A stretch of 64,000 nt of DNA, from NCBI GenBank assembly GCA_025506515.1, contig CM046451.1, forward strand, positions 74,420,599 through 74,484,598, given 5' to 3'. Below are positions 1-10,905 of the stretch, piece after piece (position 1 is the stretch's first letter; each line of letters begins with the position of its first letter). The position numbers and the translations under genes were made by a program. Under the pieces are notes generated by a model, which saw nothing but the letters and a program-made list of their open reading frames with translations, was not told the origin of the DNA and did no database searches. Source of the stretch: Flaveria trinervia (lineage: Eukaryota > Streptophyta > Magnoliopsida > Asterales > Asteraceae).

Positions 1-960
1 CGAGATACTCCAAATTCGGTTTGCGTCTTTGTAGTAGCTCGTAACATATCTTTCTGTGTCGCTTGACAATCAGAACTCGGTTTAGTGTATAACATGCATT
101 AGCAACTGCCTCATTCCAAAATTGGATAGGCAGTTTCGAGTCTGCCAGCATAGTCCGTGTTGTCTCAATCAAGCTTCTGTTCTTTCTCTCAGCAACGCCA
201 TTCATCTGAGGCGTGTAGGAAGAAGTGAATTGATGTACAATTCCCTTTTCCTTGCAGTAAGCCTCCATCCACTAGTTCTTGAATTCTGTCCCATTGTCTG
301 AGCATACTTGTCTAACCTTCAGCTTGTAGAGAGATTCCAGTGTGGTTACTAACTCCTTGAAAGACTCAAATGTTTCTGATTTGGACTTCAGAAACATTAC
401 CCAAGAGAACCTTGAGTAGTCATCAGTAACCACAAAACAGTACAAGTCGCCTACTATACTCTTTGTACTAACTGGACCAAACAGATCCATGTGAAGAAGT
501 TCAAGAGGAAGTTCTATTGAATGAATTTTCTTTTCCTTATGAGACTTCTTCGTCTGTTTGCCTTTCTTGCAAGCTACACAAAAATCAGGAAGCTGGAAGT
601 TCATGACATTAACTCCTCTTACTAGATCCTTCTGAATCAAGTGATTCCTCTTTCTTTGACTAATGTGTCCCGTTCTCCTATGCTAGGAAATGGAATCCTT
701 CTCAGTAGCTTTAGATAGAAAACACTGAACCTCCTGATCCGTTGTAGCAGCTGTTGACAAATCCAAAACATAAAGGTCTTTATATCTTGAAGCAGTCATC
801 AAAACTTGGTCTTCTGGATCACGTAATCTTTCTTGAGCACGTAACACTTCTTGTTGTCGAAGATGACTTTAAATCCCTTATCGCAGATTGGGAAACAGAA
901 AGTAAGTTATTTTGGAGTTGTTGAACATAGTTCACCTTATCAAACTTAACTTTCTGATTT
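1..960 (-). pseudogene. E1 integrase (pre-integrase zinc region and catalytic core), degenerate
   Basis: Encodes the integrase that inserts the cDNA. On the minus strand, a pre-integrase block with GHISQ and CVACKKGKQ (640-720 and about 560) is followed by the catalytic core with LLHMDLFGP (first Asp, about 490), CSDNGTEF (second Asp, about 290) and GVAERKNRS (Glu, about 200). The reading frame is open from 640 to 272. It is interrupted by an amber codon just after TEFKN, where the E2 copy reads Gln, and by a stop in the upstream WHRR motif. The 3' end is cut by the window edge. It is not expected to be functional. Confidence 0.88.
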
Positions 961-1014
961 TCCACTTCTCCCTAAGCTGTGATATATCCTCCCTTGTTTC
1001 CAGCAAACGAAACA

Positions 1015-1110
1015 TGCCCTCCTTTTATTTTCTTGATGTTAGATAAAAGAGCCTTGTTTCCTGTCATGTGCCTGGATGCTCCGCTGTCTACAATCCACGT
1101 GTTAATTTCA
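1015..1110 (-). pseudogene. E1 aspartic protease active-site segment
   Basis: The minus strand reads WIVDSGASRHMTGN, the copia protease active-site motif. The DSGA tetrad is followed by the SRHMTGN block that leads into the LLSN and FAGNKGGYIT segments. It lies between gag and the pre-integrase as in all copia elements. Neighbouring frames are broken, so only this segment is recognisable. Confidence 0.8.
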
Positions 1111-1153
1111 GCACTGTATCGAGCACCCTGCACATACAATGTAAAGGATTAGT

Positions 1154-1990
1154 TTAGGTTAGGAACCCAAGCCTTTCTGGCTTGGGTTTCCTAGAGGCAT
1201 CACACATCATAAATTCAACCCATTGACCCTTAGAGGGTGAGGGTAGCCTAGGTTCCTTCTTGTCATCACCATCAGACACAGAGGTTGACTTCTCTTTCCA
1301 TAAGCCAGATTTGTGCAATGCCTGTTTGTGATACACAGTCGACTGGCTAACAGGTTGAACTTTATGTGCACTAGTTCTTCTAGGTGGAGTTAAAGAACTC
1401 CTCTTAGAAGACCTAGGTTTTGAGTCCTGAAGTTCAATCTTTTTCCTAGGTGTCTGATAATAAAGACAATAGGAAGCAATGTGTCCACATTCTCCATAGT
1501 TGTAGCATGATCTGCTATCAACTTTATGATTAAACTTTCTTTGTGGAGAGGTGTGTGACACTCTAGTAACATCACTTACTTTAGATTTTGACTCTGGCTC
1601 TTTTGATGTTTTTTCTTGTTTAAGAGAGTTAACTGTTTTAACATGTTTAATATCTTTTTCCTTTTGGTTAACTGGTTTTTGACTATTTGAAGTCCTTTTA
1701 GGTTCTGATTTGACTCTGTTTGACCCTGAATTTAAGTTAACCTTTTCAAACTCGTTTTCCAGATTAACACAAGGCAATTTACCCTTTGCCTTTGAAGTGA
1801 CCTCCTTTTGTTTGTTTCCAGATTCAATGGTTGAACATGAGGAATCTGGATCACTAACAAGAGGAGTTGACACCACATGATCCTTGATGGGATTGTCATT
1901 TACAGGTCTACTCTTAGTGTTCATCAAGGTCTCAGGTGGTGGTGAAACCACTTTGTAACCCAAACCCTCCCCATTGTTTCTTTCTCTCAC
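1154..1990 (-). pseudogene. E1 gag C-terminal region with degenerate second zinc knuckle
   Basis: An open reading frame of 278 codons, rich in Lys, Ser, Pro and Thr and probably disordered. Around 1,465-1,510 it has a CCHC-like sequence SCYNYGECGHIASYC. The second Cys of the C-X2-C-X4-H-X4-C pattern is Tyr here, while the E2 copy keeps Cys, so this knuckle is damaged. It lies between the first CCHC knuckle and the protease. A long basic segment with a second knuckle in this place fits the large gag of Sirevirus-like elements. Its exact role (RNA packaging or targeting) is inference. Confidence 0.75.
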
Positions 1991-2100
1991 TAAGTGTTGG
2001 ACTATGTGTGATGAACTTGTCCAACTGTGCAGTTTCTGTTTTAATGAGTTTACTTCTACTTTTATAACTGCCTTTTGCTTCTTAGTGTCTTCTAGGGAGT

Positions 2101-3182
2101 TTAGATAGTACCTAATGTCATTAGCTTGGTAAATGCAACTACTTCGGTTTCCCTAAGCTGTTTAGTCAAAAGGTCTATCTTTTCTTTGTAACTATGCTCA
2201 TTTTGTTTTAATACGCTAATCGCCTCAGTGCGCAGTTGTAAATCTTTTACCAAGTTATCATTATGATCTAATAACCTAGAATATTCCTCATCTATGCTAT
2301 TTCTAAATGTATTACACTCAGAACAAGCATGATTATTAAACTTTTGGTCAGTGGTACTTACCTGAGTTGGTTCAGAAGAGTTAGCCATCAACGCAGCATC
2401 AGATGTCTTTGGTTCTGGTGATTCTGTCTTTTCTGTCCTTGCTTTGGTAGTCTCCTCTTTAGGCTTGTAGCTGACCTCAGTTGCAGTTGTCTCTTCAATA
2501 TTAGACATTGCTATATCAACTTCTAGATCTCCTTCACTCGCAGAATCATCATCAAAGTCTTCTACACTTGCAATGTTTGATTCCCCTGGAGAGACAAACC
2601 TAAAGCTCCAGTCCTGTCCTTCATCATCATGAGCAGTCAAGGCTTTTGGATCCTTGCTTGATGAAGTAGAACTAGTAGCTTGCTTGTCTTGACGAGTGAA
2701 GGACGAGAATGGGTTCCCGTTACCCATCTTCTTTGGCTTAACACATTCTCTCTTGAAGTGCCCCTTCTCTCCACAGTTAAAGCAGGTCACTTTGCTCTTG
2801 TCAAAGCCACATGTGGTATCCTTAGTAGCTACCAAGTTCTGTCCGGTCTTTTTCACAAACTTCTTTGCCCTCCGGACAGCACTAGCTAAGGCCCACATTA
2901 TGTCCATTCTCTCCGGCTCCATTTCGTCCACCTGCTCGTAGTCCTCGTCTGACAGATGGTAGTTTCCAATCTTCCCAGCAACAAGTCCATCATAAGAATG
3001 AACCAATGCAACCAAAAGATCCATGTGTTCTCGAGCTACTTCTACAGTCACATTACCGAGGTTCTCGGTCTTAAGTCTAGTAGCATTTGTTTCAGATTCA
3101 ATATGTTGGGTACAAGAAAACCCCCGACGTGTCTGATCCTGAAGGAGAAGCATGTGAAGATTGCGTTTTTGCAAATACCACT
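2101..3182 (-). pseudogene. E1 gag, N-terminally deleted
   Basis: Capsid/nucleocapsid protein remnant. The perfect knuckle CFNCGEKGHFKREC (about 2,742-2,785) is preceded by the helical segment EQVDEMEPERMDIMWALASAVRR and followed by an acidic Ser/Thr-rich linker and a Lys/Glu-rich tail. The homologous E2 protein has about 300 more N-terminal residues, starting at 26,732. Here that part is deleted and the frame runs straight into the LTR edge at 3,183. The in-frame ATG at 3,204 lies inside the LTR and is not a native start. It is therefore a deletion derivative, and translation from it would be accidental. Confidence 0.87.
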
Positions 3183-3913
3183 TGTTGGGACCAGGTATTT
3201 GCATGAAATACCTAGTGATTAGCGTGTAAACCAGATCAAATAGTGCGGAATCCTATTTGATTGGCAATCCAATCAGTGAGAACACACGAAGAATCAATAA
3301 AGAATTGAAACTAACGTTAGAAATCGATTGCAAATCGATCTAATGTGTTCTATGAACTTGGAGAACGAATTGGAAAACTTCTGGACTGCTAGGGTACATT
3401 TGGATTCGTAATAGAATGAATGCCCTCTTTTCACGAATTGGGTTGTATTTATAGGTTAGTATTGTTCATTCGTGCGACTGAACCATTAGTATGGTTCAGT
3501 CGTGCGATTGAACCATGCGGTTGATTCATCCGCACGACTGAGTGTTCAGTCGTGCGACTGAGCCAATCTTATGTTACAATCATACGACTGATCCAGTCTC
3601 CTGGTTCAGTCGTGCGACTGAGTCATTCGTATGAAGTTATTCATGCGTATGGTCCATTCGCATGGGCCATTTGCATGAGAACTTCATTTTGTTAAGTTTG
3701 AATGTATTAATTAATATAACATTATGTGTAACAATTCAAACAACCACAAACCTAATTAACCAATTCAACATCGACTCATTAATGAAATATTAAACATTAT
3801 AAATAACAAACAAACAATATCATTTAATTAATCATTCCAAGCATTACCTCAGAATCAGACAAACAAGATCTATTACATTCATATCATGGTCTAGGGACAT
3901 ACATGTATCAACA
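3183..3913 (-). repeat. E1 5' LTR (731 bp)
   Basis: On the plus strand it begins TGTTGGGACC and ends TGTATCAACA, so the ends are TGTT...AACA. It is homologous along its length to 27,237-27,969 and 13,854-14,563 (E2), 42,858-43,574 (S) and, more distantly, 39,440-40,130 (E5). A TATA motif (minus-strand CTATAAATA) lies near 3,450. The palindrome array sits directly upstream of it in element sense. The adjoining primer-site region is disrupted: TGGTAT is present, then sequence joins gag. Confidence 0.9.
3468..3686. repeat. Palindrome array CAGTCGTGCGACTG in E1 LTR
   Basis: Degenerate repeats of the palindromic core CAGTCGTGCGACTG and of related half-sites (CATTCGCATG, CATGCGGTTGA) spaced about 20-30 bp apart. 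Perfect copies and C-to-T/G-to-A decayed copies are mixed. The array lies in U3 immediately upstream of the TATA motif, the position expected for a promoter or enhancer. Function is inferred only from position and repetition. Confidence 0.8.
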
Positions 3914-5270
3914 AATCCAACATTATATTTAAATGATGGTTAGGTGACCTTTATCCCATTATTTAAATTAACTAGGTAGTCAACATTTGATAATTGCAAC
4001 CTATTGCAACTTCTAGTTTTATGGGATCGATTAAACATCTTATGTTTAGTCGGCATGTAAAATCACATCAACACCATTATACGCGATGCTTCGGTGACCC
4101 TATACACATGGTTTCCAATTCAAGTCGTCCTACTTACACACACGTGTGAGTTTACACATACAAGTGGTTAGGTTACCTTTATCCCACAAATATGTTAAGC
4201 CCACCTCAAACACATAAGTTCCCTAAAAGTGGTTAGGTGACCTTTATCCCACAAATAGTTCTCAAGTGATTCGAGTGTCGTGTAAAAGGATGGTGTTAAA
4301 CTTGTTCCCAAAGAGATTTTAGCTTTCATTAATTCTAGTTATGAAAACTCTATGTACCTTGTATTCACATGCTTTCAAATACATGGTACCCTACGGTTCC
4401 TTTTTAATAAAACCTCTTTTATTTGAAATCATTAATCCTTTTAATAACCTCTTATTAGTCACTTAATGATAAGAAACCAAAAAAATCAGCTTGTTAAGAT
4501 TATTTATTTAGATTGTTAAGCATATCCACATATCAAACAATCAATATAAAATGGATAATCAAACAAGCATATATAAAACAACCATATGTTCATAAACATA
4601 GCCACTTAGGTGACCAAACTTGTTTGCCATCACAAGTGTGGTCATAAGGTCTTTTCTAAGGGCTAAACACAACACAAAAGATGAGATTTCCAAAGACCCC
4701 CACTTGAAGTTGCATCCAAATGCTTCAACTCCTTCTCTTTGTGTCTTCCTTTTGTGCTTCCATCTTGTGCATCTTCATTTACAAAATTTATATCCTAATA
4801 CAAACTTTCTAATAAAGAAAACACACTTAATCTATCTATTACATCACAAATTAATGAATAAAAAATTACACCCAAATACAAGCACAAACGAATAAATATT
4901 ACAACCCATAAAGAATGAAATCAACCAAAATAAATCATTCATTAAAAACCAAACCATCACAAGGTCAAGGCTAGGTTATGCACCAATATGAAACAACATC
5001 CAAGAACCAAAATAAATCCCCATTTCAGCCTAAATTTTCAGCCAACATAAACCAAGAATTTAGGGTGTTTTGTCCAAACAAAACACAATCAACCATTTTG
5101 ATATCTTTTCTTTCAAGGTTTAATCATATGCATGTAAGATATAACCTTGCAAGGTTGGGGATTCATCATAACATCACAAAACAGCCCCTATTAGGTTGTT
5201 AAAACCCCATAAAACCAATTTTACAAGGATAATGAAGCTAGTCATCCACATATCCGACTATAGATGCCAA
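3914..5270 (-). mobile_element. L element internal region, non-coding
   Basis: AT-rich sequence with no gag or pol similarity in any frame. It contains a repeated phrase, GGTTAGGTGACCTTTATCCCA and near copies, at about 3,940, 4,170 and 4,230. It adjoins the L LTR at 5,271 through a primer-site-like TTGGCATCTATAG on the minus strand (5,258-5,270). I read it as the internal part of a large non-autonomous LTR element (LARD-like), cut at 3,914 by E1. Short ORFs here (for example 4,620-4,895) are unsupported. Confidence 0.5.
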
Positions 5271-6177
5271 TGTTGGGTTTGTTGGACCATTATCAAAGTA
5301 GTTTAACCATTTAAACATGAAAAACACAGCGGAATAAAACGTTAATCTTATGATTTATAATCTGAAAATTAAGGTTAATAACATAACATCAACAAACCCA
5401 AGAACATAGGATCATATATATGTGTATGAACTAGCTATCAAGAGCAAATAACAACCAAAACAAGATAAACAAACCACCTTTGTAAACCTGCTGAAAAACG
5501 AGATTTGGATGAAGAAGATGAGGTCCTTGAATGGCCAAAACACCAAGGAGTGGTGTCCTAAAGCTTGTATACCCGCAAACCTCAAGCAAACACCTTGTTG
5601 CTAGGATTTCTCCATCCAAAACGAACCAAGGAGGGCTGAAAATCCGATTTTCAGCTAAGAACTCTTCAAGAAAACTAGAGATAAAAGTTTGGTTCTTGCA
5701 TGTATGAGAGAGAGTCAAAAGATGGAGTGTGTGACTAGTTCAAGTGGGGTGTGCTTTTAAGGCAACAAAAAGACCAAACATGCACTTAAGGTGGCGGCTG
5801 AATTCTTTGTTTAAAATGGGTTCCCCCCATTTTAAACACCCACTTAATTAGTGAACTAGTTATATTATTAGTTATATAATTAACCTTTTAAATATCTAAC
5901 TTAAACACACTATTATTATTTGATGTTATTTAACAAACTTAAATAACATTATAAATAATGTCCATGAACAAAATATCCTTATAAGTTGTACTTTCTCACA
6001 TACAATTTATTTAGAAAACCCATTTTCTAAATTGGTGTAATTATTTAATTGCATGATCATATCATCAATTAATTACATATTGGTATTTGCCAAACTTGCT
6101 ATTGGGTATGACCCGACTTGGATCATAACGTACTAACCACATAATTGTTCTATGTGTATTGGGCATAAACTCTAATA
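5271..6177 (-). repeat. L element 5' LTR (about 907 bp)
   Basis: On the plus strand it starts TGTTGGGTTTG at 5,271 and runs to a sharp junction at 6,177/6,178, where copia reverse-transcriptase sequence (E7) resumes. In element sense it ends CCCAACA followed by TTGGCATC, a plausible LTR/primer-site boundary. The opposite terminus (minus-strand TATTAGAG) lacks a clean TG, perhaps by mutation. No second copy is in the window, so the LTR status rests on the ends and on the interruption of E7. Confidence 0.5.
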
Positions 6178-6546
6178 GATACCACAACCCTAGTGTTGGA
6201 GTACCCTTTAGATAATAGACAATCCTTTTAACCCTGATGAGATGATTACTTTTGGTTTCGCCTGATATCTTGAGCAAAGACATGTGGCGTACATGATAAC
6301 AAGACGTGAGGCTGTGAAGTACATGAGAGATCCAATCATTCCTCTGTACATGGTGGCATCAACCAGATCACCATTTTATTCGGGTGCCACGTCACGGTTC
6401 GTGGAAAGTGGAGTTCCAGCTGCCGAAGAATTTTCCATGTATCGATTGAGGATATCTCCTACATATTTGGTCTGATGCAGGAAAATTCCATTTGGTGTCT
6501 AATCCATCTGTAAGTCGAGAAAGAACTTCATCTCCCCATTGGCACT
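6178..6546 (-). pseudogene. E7 reverse transcriptase, C-terminal fragment (left half)
   Basis: The minus strand encodes GEMKFF..LQ, PNGIFLHQTKYVGDIL, AAGTPLSTN, LVDATMYRGMIGSLMY and YYLKGTPTLGLWY, the connection between copia RT and RNase H, with stops and frameshifts. It is broken at 6,178 by L, exactly where E2 and E5 continue with PHDDDFELTAYSDSDYGG. At 6,542-6,546 is GCACT, the target duplication of H. The 5' continuation of the same gene resumes at 28,587 with EFEMS. Dead. Confidence 0.88.
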
Positions 6547-8453
6547 TCTAACATCCGCCATTTTTTCAAGTTAAAACCCAAACCCGAACTCATTTTGAGC
6601 TTCCATTATTAATTTAGTTAATAAATGGATCAAATACATTAAATATGTAATCAACTTATTGATTGATAAATAATTCTTTTTCATAAAATTATAAACTTTA
6701 TTAATCATGTTACGACAAATAACTAAATGGAAATTAAAATTTATAAAGTTATGAAATGAATTTTAATAAACTTATATAGTTTTATTAGTAATTATGAATT
6801 TTAAATACTGAAAATAAATAATCAAATTATAAAGATTACAAGTTTTATAAAAGTTATAAAGATTAACAAATAAATAATTTGATTGATTATTTAAATTGGT
6901 TTTATAAAGTCTATAAATATTTTATAAAAAATGTTGTTAAAATTAGAGTCTTCAAGAATTTAAATTTTAAATTATAATTATACTTTTATTTATTTAAATT
7001 ATTTAATTTTATATTTATTTCAAATTCCAATCATAACACCCTTTTGAAAGACTTATAAATCACCATTAACACCATTCATTACCTCTTCCTAACCTCAAGT
7101 ATAAAAGCAAAGCTTAGGCCTCATTTTTCATTTGCTCATTCTCTAAAAATCTTACTCTCATATCTTTCTTTCATCCATTGGTTATGATCAACTTGAAAAT
7201 TTTATATTACAAGACATTTCGAGAATTCTTAATACTAACGTAATCTTTTATTGCTTTTATATTATACATTTCAATCATCCTAACATCCAATTGTTCTTAT
7301 GACTCTATGTTCTTACTATTGTTCTTTCTTCTACCAAATATCTTTTATTTTAATTATTATCATTTTATCATTAACATTTTAATAATTACTAACCTTATAA
7401 CAATCACTAACATTCCTAAATTAAGCTAACAACACACTAACATAAACAAAGAATCATGTTTGCATATGGACGGCTATGCCGCCGCATTCGGTTATTCAAC
7501 AAGATTATTGTTCTAAAGGATGTCTATACAAAAGTCTTAGAATATTTTTATAACTCAAATGAAGACTAATATACCATATATTAACATAATAAAATGTTCT
7601 AACCCGTTTCATGCTTTAACGATTTTAAAAGTGCACATAAGTGCCTTACTACAATTCTGGCTGAATATAATCTTACTTCAACCGACCATAACTTGATCAT
7701 AACAAACTAAATTTGAGTAAAATCAGACTACAATATTAAGTTAATTGAATTACCTTTTCAAAAAAAATTTTTACATCTTCAAACTCAATCGTACGACTCA
7801 ACAATATCCTTGACAAGATAAGTGCGCATTTCAGCACCTTCTTTCTTTTGCTGCTTGTTTGACCTATTTAAAGATCTTTTTATAAAATTGTTTCTGAATG
7901 AAAGTTGTCGGAAGACTTTGAAATATTCAAGTATAAATTTTTATAATTTTATGAAACCGTTTACTTATTTTAAAACATGTTCAAACACATACCAAACATT
8001 CTGTCCAGAATCTAAAATTGATGCAATAATCCTTTCTCAATCTACCTTTCGTTTTTTAGCATTCTCTAAACATCCTAACTTCTTGTAATGAATTCCAACC
8101 TCAATTTAATGTTTTTTTTTATCATTTTGGACATCACATTTGACTCTTGACATCCAACCTTTCTTATGTACTCTACAACCATCACTATACTTGTGAGTTT
8201 TCCATGTGAGTTCTCCATGCCCCCTTTTTACTTTATTTAACACTTTTTCGGGTGAAACATGTTAACTTTAGAAACTTACACTTGTAAACATCTTAATGCA
8301 TGCATGTTATAGTGATGATTATGGGTTAGAAATGATGTTTAGCATGCTTAGACAGCCTTAGTATGTTAGATCTATGTTTGGGTATGCTTAGAATGATTAT
8401 CGGGTGAAAATGGTAGCATGGGAAAGGATTTCAGAATGTTTCGACGAACATGA

Positions 8454-8735
8454 ACAATGGTCCATGCGCTTGAATTGCTGGCCATGCGTCAAAGGGGTGG
8501 CTCATACGCCCAAAGGGGAGCCCATGCGCCTAGCAATGGGCCAGGCGTCCAAGTTGCTAGCCATGCGCCCAGCAGGAAGGCCCATGCGCCTGAATTGTGC
8601 CATGCGCCCAAAGTGTTAAAATGGTTAAGTGTTGATGCGCCTAATCATGGCAGAAGTGCCCAAATAGTGCCCATGCGCCCAGAGTAATTTTATACTTAGA
8701 ATTTTATGCTCATCCGCCTAGAAGGACCCATGCGT
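8454..8735 (+). repeat. CATGCGCC short-repeat array in G1
   Basis: About a dozen degenerate repeats of the core CCATGCGCCTGAA, separated by 10-25 bp (for example 8,463, 8,519, 8,567, 8,585, 8,670, 8,728). The pattern opens spurious reading frames on this strand. It occupies the U3 part of the LTR, upstream of the minisatellite. The core resembles the CATGCGAATGAA half-sites of the copia E-family LTRs. Confidence 0.75.
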
Positions 8736-9099
8736 CCACTTTGGACTTATGGTTTTCTAAGTGGTTTTTAAGGGGTAATATGGGGAGATAGGCCTGGTTA
8801 TGATGTGATGGCTTATGCGCGTTATGCATGTATGATGTGCCTGTATTGGTGTATGTTTATGATTATATGTATGTTCCTTATTATGTACATATGTCTTCCC
8901 TTGGCTTTGCATTTAACGTTAATAAATGTAATGAAAGTACTATGTAACATAAAGTGGAAGGTAATGAAAAGAGGAACGTAATGAATGCATGCATGAATAA
9001 ATAAATGAATGAGAGAGAAAGTATAGAAAGGCTTGCAAGCATATGTATGAGGTGAGCGACTCCGTGTCGTAACAGACTCGAAAGAGGTCCTTGTCGCGT

Positions 9100-9760
9100 A
9101 TCCCGGTACTATGTCAGTCTTCGGACATGAGTCGGGGGTTTGTGAGCAGGCCCCGGCACAGTATCAGTCTTCGGACATAAGTCGGGGGTATTGCATGAGA
9201 CAGGATACAGATTGCGTACTCCGGTATTGTGTCAATCTTCGGACATGAGTCGGGGGTTTGTGAGCAGGCCCAGGCACATTATCACTCTTCGGACATGAGT
9301 CGGGAGTATTTCATATGACGAAAATGACGGATGATGAGATCCGTGTCGCGTATCCCGGTACTGTGTCAGTCTTCGGACATGAGTCGGGGGTTTGTGAGCA
9401 GGCCCCGACACAGTATCAGTCTTCGGACATGAGTCGGGAGTATTGCATATGACGAAAGTGACGGATGATGAGATCCGTGTCACGTATCTCGGTACTGTGT
9501 CAGTCTTCGGACATGAGTTGGGGGTTTGTTTGTCAAGCCCCGCATGGTCAGTCTTCGGACATGACTCAGGGATATTGCATGAGACGAGATGATGAGGTGA
9601 GCGACTTTGTGTTGCAACAGACTCGGATGGAGTTCAATCCCTGTGATTGACTCGTATGGGATCTTTGTCATGTATCACAGTGTTGTGTCAGTCTTTGGAC
9701 ATGAGTCGGGGGTTTGTGAGCGGGCCCCGGCACAGCGTCAGTCTTCGAACTTGAGATATT
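9100..9760 (+). repeat. G1 LTR minisatellite (CAGTCTTCGGACATGAGTCG)
   Basis: At least nine copies of the 20-bp phrase CAGTCTTCGGACATGAGTCG, arranged as a higher-order unit of roughly 120-130 bp that alternates a TTTGTGAGCAGGCCC spacer with a GATGATGAGATCCGTGTCG spacer. The units differ by scattered substitutions and indels. G2 and G3 have unrelated minisatellites at the equivalent place. Confidence 0.85.
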
Positions 9761-10888
9761 GCAAGAGACAAGATTCGAGTAATAATGAGTAATGAACGAA
9801 AGATAATGTATTAAAGAACCAACGTATGTATGAACGTAAATGAATTATCGTAATAATGTACAGAACATGATTCTTGTCATTCGACCTTAGTAATCGTGGC
9901 TGAGTGCCACGAAGAGGGTAAAGTCTGACCGGATCTAGAAAGAGAAGTGAATGATAATGTAATACGTTGAATGAACAAAGTTAACGAACGTAATGGAAGA
10001 TAATAATGATATTATCTGTATGTACGTATGATGCATGATCACGAACGGTTGTAAAGTATATCATGTTTTGAAATAAAGTAAAGAACGGTTTTAACGAAAG
10101 GAAAGTATGTTTTATTGTAAAACTAGAACTCACTCAGCATCACTGACTTTTTTATGCATGATAGTTGGCAGGTTTATGTTGATGCTGAGGAGTTGCAGGC
10201 ATGGATGCATATGCTACTCGGAGCATTTTGAGGCTGGCATCTATATTTTGACATGTCTTGTATTTTGAGATGAAAACAGATGTTGTAATTGACATGTTTC
10301 TAATTATAAATGAATGTTTTAAATTCCGCTGCAAAAATATTGTACATTTTATAATGTTTTAAGTGCAATGAATGACCAACTGTGAGGTGCCCGGGTACGG
10401 GGCCTTACATGTATTGCCAACTCTTCATTACGTATGCTTCTTCATCATGGGAACCAAGTACACTTAGCCATCTTATATACTTGTAATCAAGTCGAGGCTT
10501 GGTTGTAACTCTATGTGTTCTTTAAGCTTGCTAACTCGTAACCATGGACATGAATTGCTACTTGTAACTCTTTTATATATATACATATATGCATGTGTTT
10601 AAACCATGGGAACTCACCAAATTATAGTTGACCATTTATTTTTAACATGTTTCAGGTTTTCTACTTGAAGATCTTCCTGTGCTCATATAGGACTTGGACC
10701 TAGATTAAATTGAAAGTCTTATGCTTCTGTTTGTATCTTGATTGTATTGTAATTACTTATATGACTTGTAATGTATAATGAATAATGACATTTAATATTA
10801 CTTCAACTTAATTAGTTCCATGTGTATGAGCGATCATTTCACATTCATTCGCCCCGATGATTCCGTCGTCGGTCGGGGTGCGACAGAT

Positions 10889-10905
10889 TGGTACCAGAGC
10901 CATGG
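10889..10905 (+). promoter_or_regulatory. H primer-binding site (tRNA-Met)
   Basis: TGGTACCAGAGCCATGG starts three bases after the H 5' LTR end (TGCGACA, 10,885). The first 12 bases are one mismatch from TGGTATCAGAGC, the complement of the initiator tRNA-Met 3' end. Confidence 0.8.

Larger units (their letters stand above)
1..3913 (-). mobile_element. E1: Sirevirus-like Ty1/copia element, 5' half
   Basis: Minus-strand copia element entering from the right with its 5' LTR at 3,183-3,913 and leaving the window at position 1 inside the integrase gene. Order in element sense is LTR, truncated gag, gag C-terminal region with a second zinc knuckle, protease, integrase, which is the copia order. 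The proteins are close to those of E2 (13,854-27,969), so it belongs to the same family. About 1.2 kb of primer-site leader and gag N-terminus is missing compared with E2. Reverse transcriptase, RNase H and the 3' LTR lie outside the window, so the target-site duplication cannot be checked. Confidence 0.92.
8300..10409 (+). repeat. G1: gypsy LTR (G family) inside the H 5' LTR
   Basis: Ends ...GTGCCCGGGTACGGGGCCTTACA at 10,409, the same terminus as G2 (31,627) and, inverted, G3 (36,674). It carries the conserved block CTAGAACTCACTCAGC near 10,125. The left boundary is approximate because the expected TGTAACACCC start is not recognisable and about 170 bp of H are lost there. No internal G sequence follows, so it is a solo or recombined LTR. 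No clean target duplication is visible. Confidence 0.78.
6547..10885 (+). repeat. H 5' LTR, interrupted by G1
   Basis: The segment 6,547 to about 8,300 matches 12,114 to about 13,840 almost base for base. The segment 10,410-10,885 matches 28,100-28,586. Relative to the right copy, about 170 bp around the G1 junction are missing. The first bases TCTAACATCC differ from TGTAACATCC of the right copy. No coding sequence is present; the ORF at 7,822-8,088 is chance and recurs, broken, at 13,357. Confidence 0.88.

Noticed and set aside
2680..2941. Plus-strand ORFs over E1 gag (and 25,455-25,716 over E2 gag)
   Set aside because: They are antisense to a well-supported gag; conservation between the two copies follows from the sense strand.
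4620..5202. Plus-strand ORFs of 91 and 74 codons
   Set aside because: AT-rich, no domain, inside the L element interior, no start context or conservation to support them.
7822..8088. ORF of 88 codons in the H LTR
   Set aside because: The duplicate LTR copy (13,357-13,563) breaks the frame, so it is not conserved.
8404..8687. Overlapping ORFs of 71 and 76 codons on the plus strand
   Set aside because: They exist only because the CATGCGCC repeats lack stops in two frames; no homologous frame is kept in G2.
9100..9760. Regularly spaced 20-bp repeats resembling a CRISPR array
   Set aside because: The spacers repeat as well, in a higher-order unit, and the block lies inside a plant gypsy LTR.
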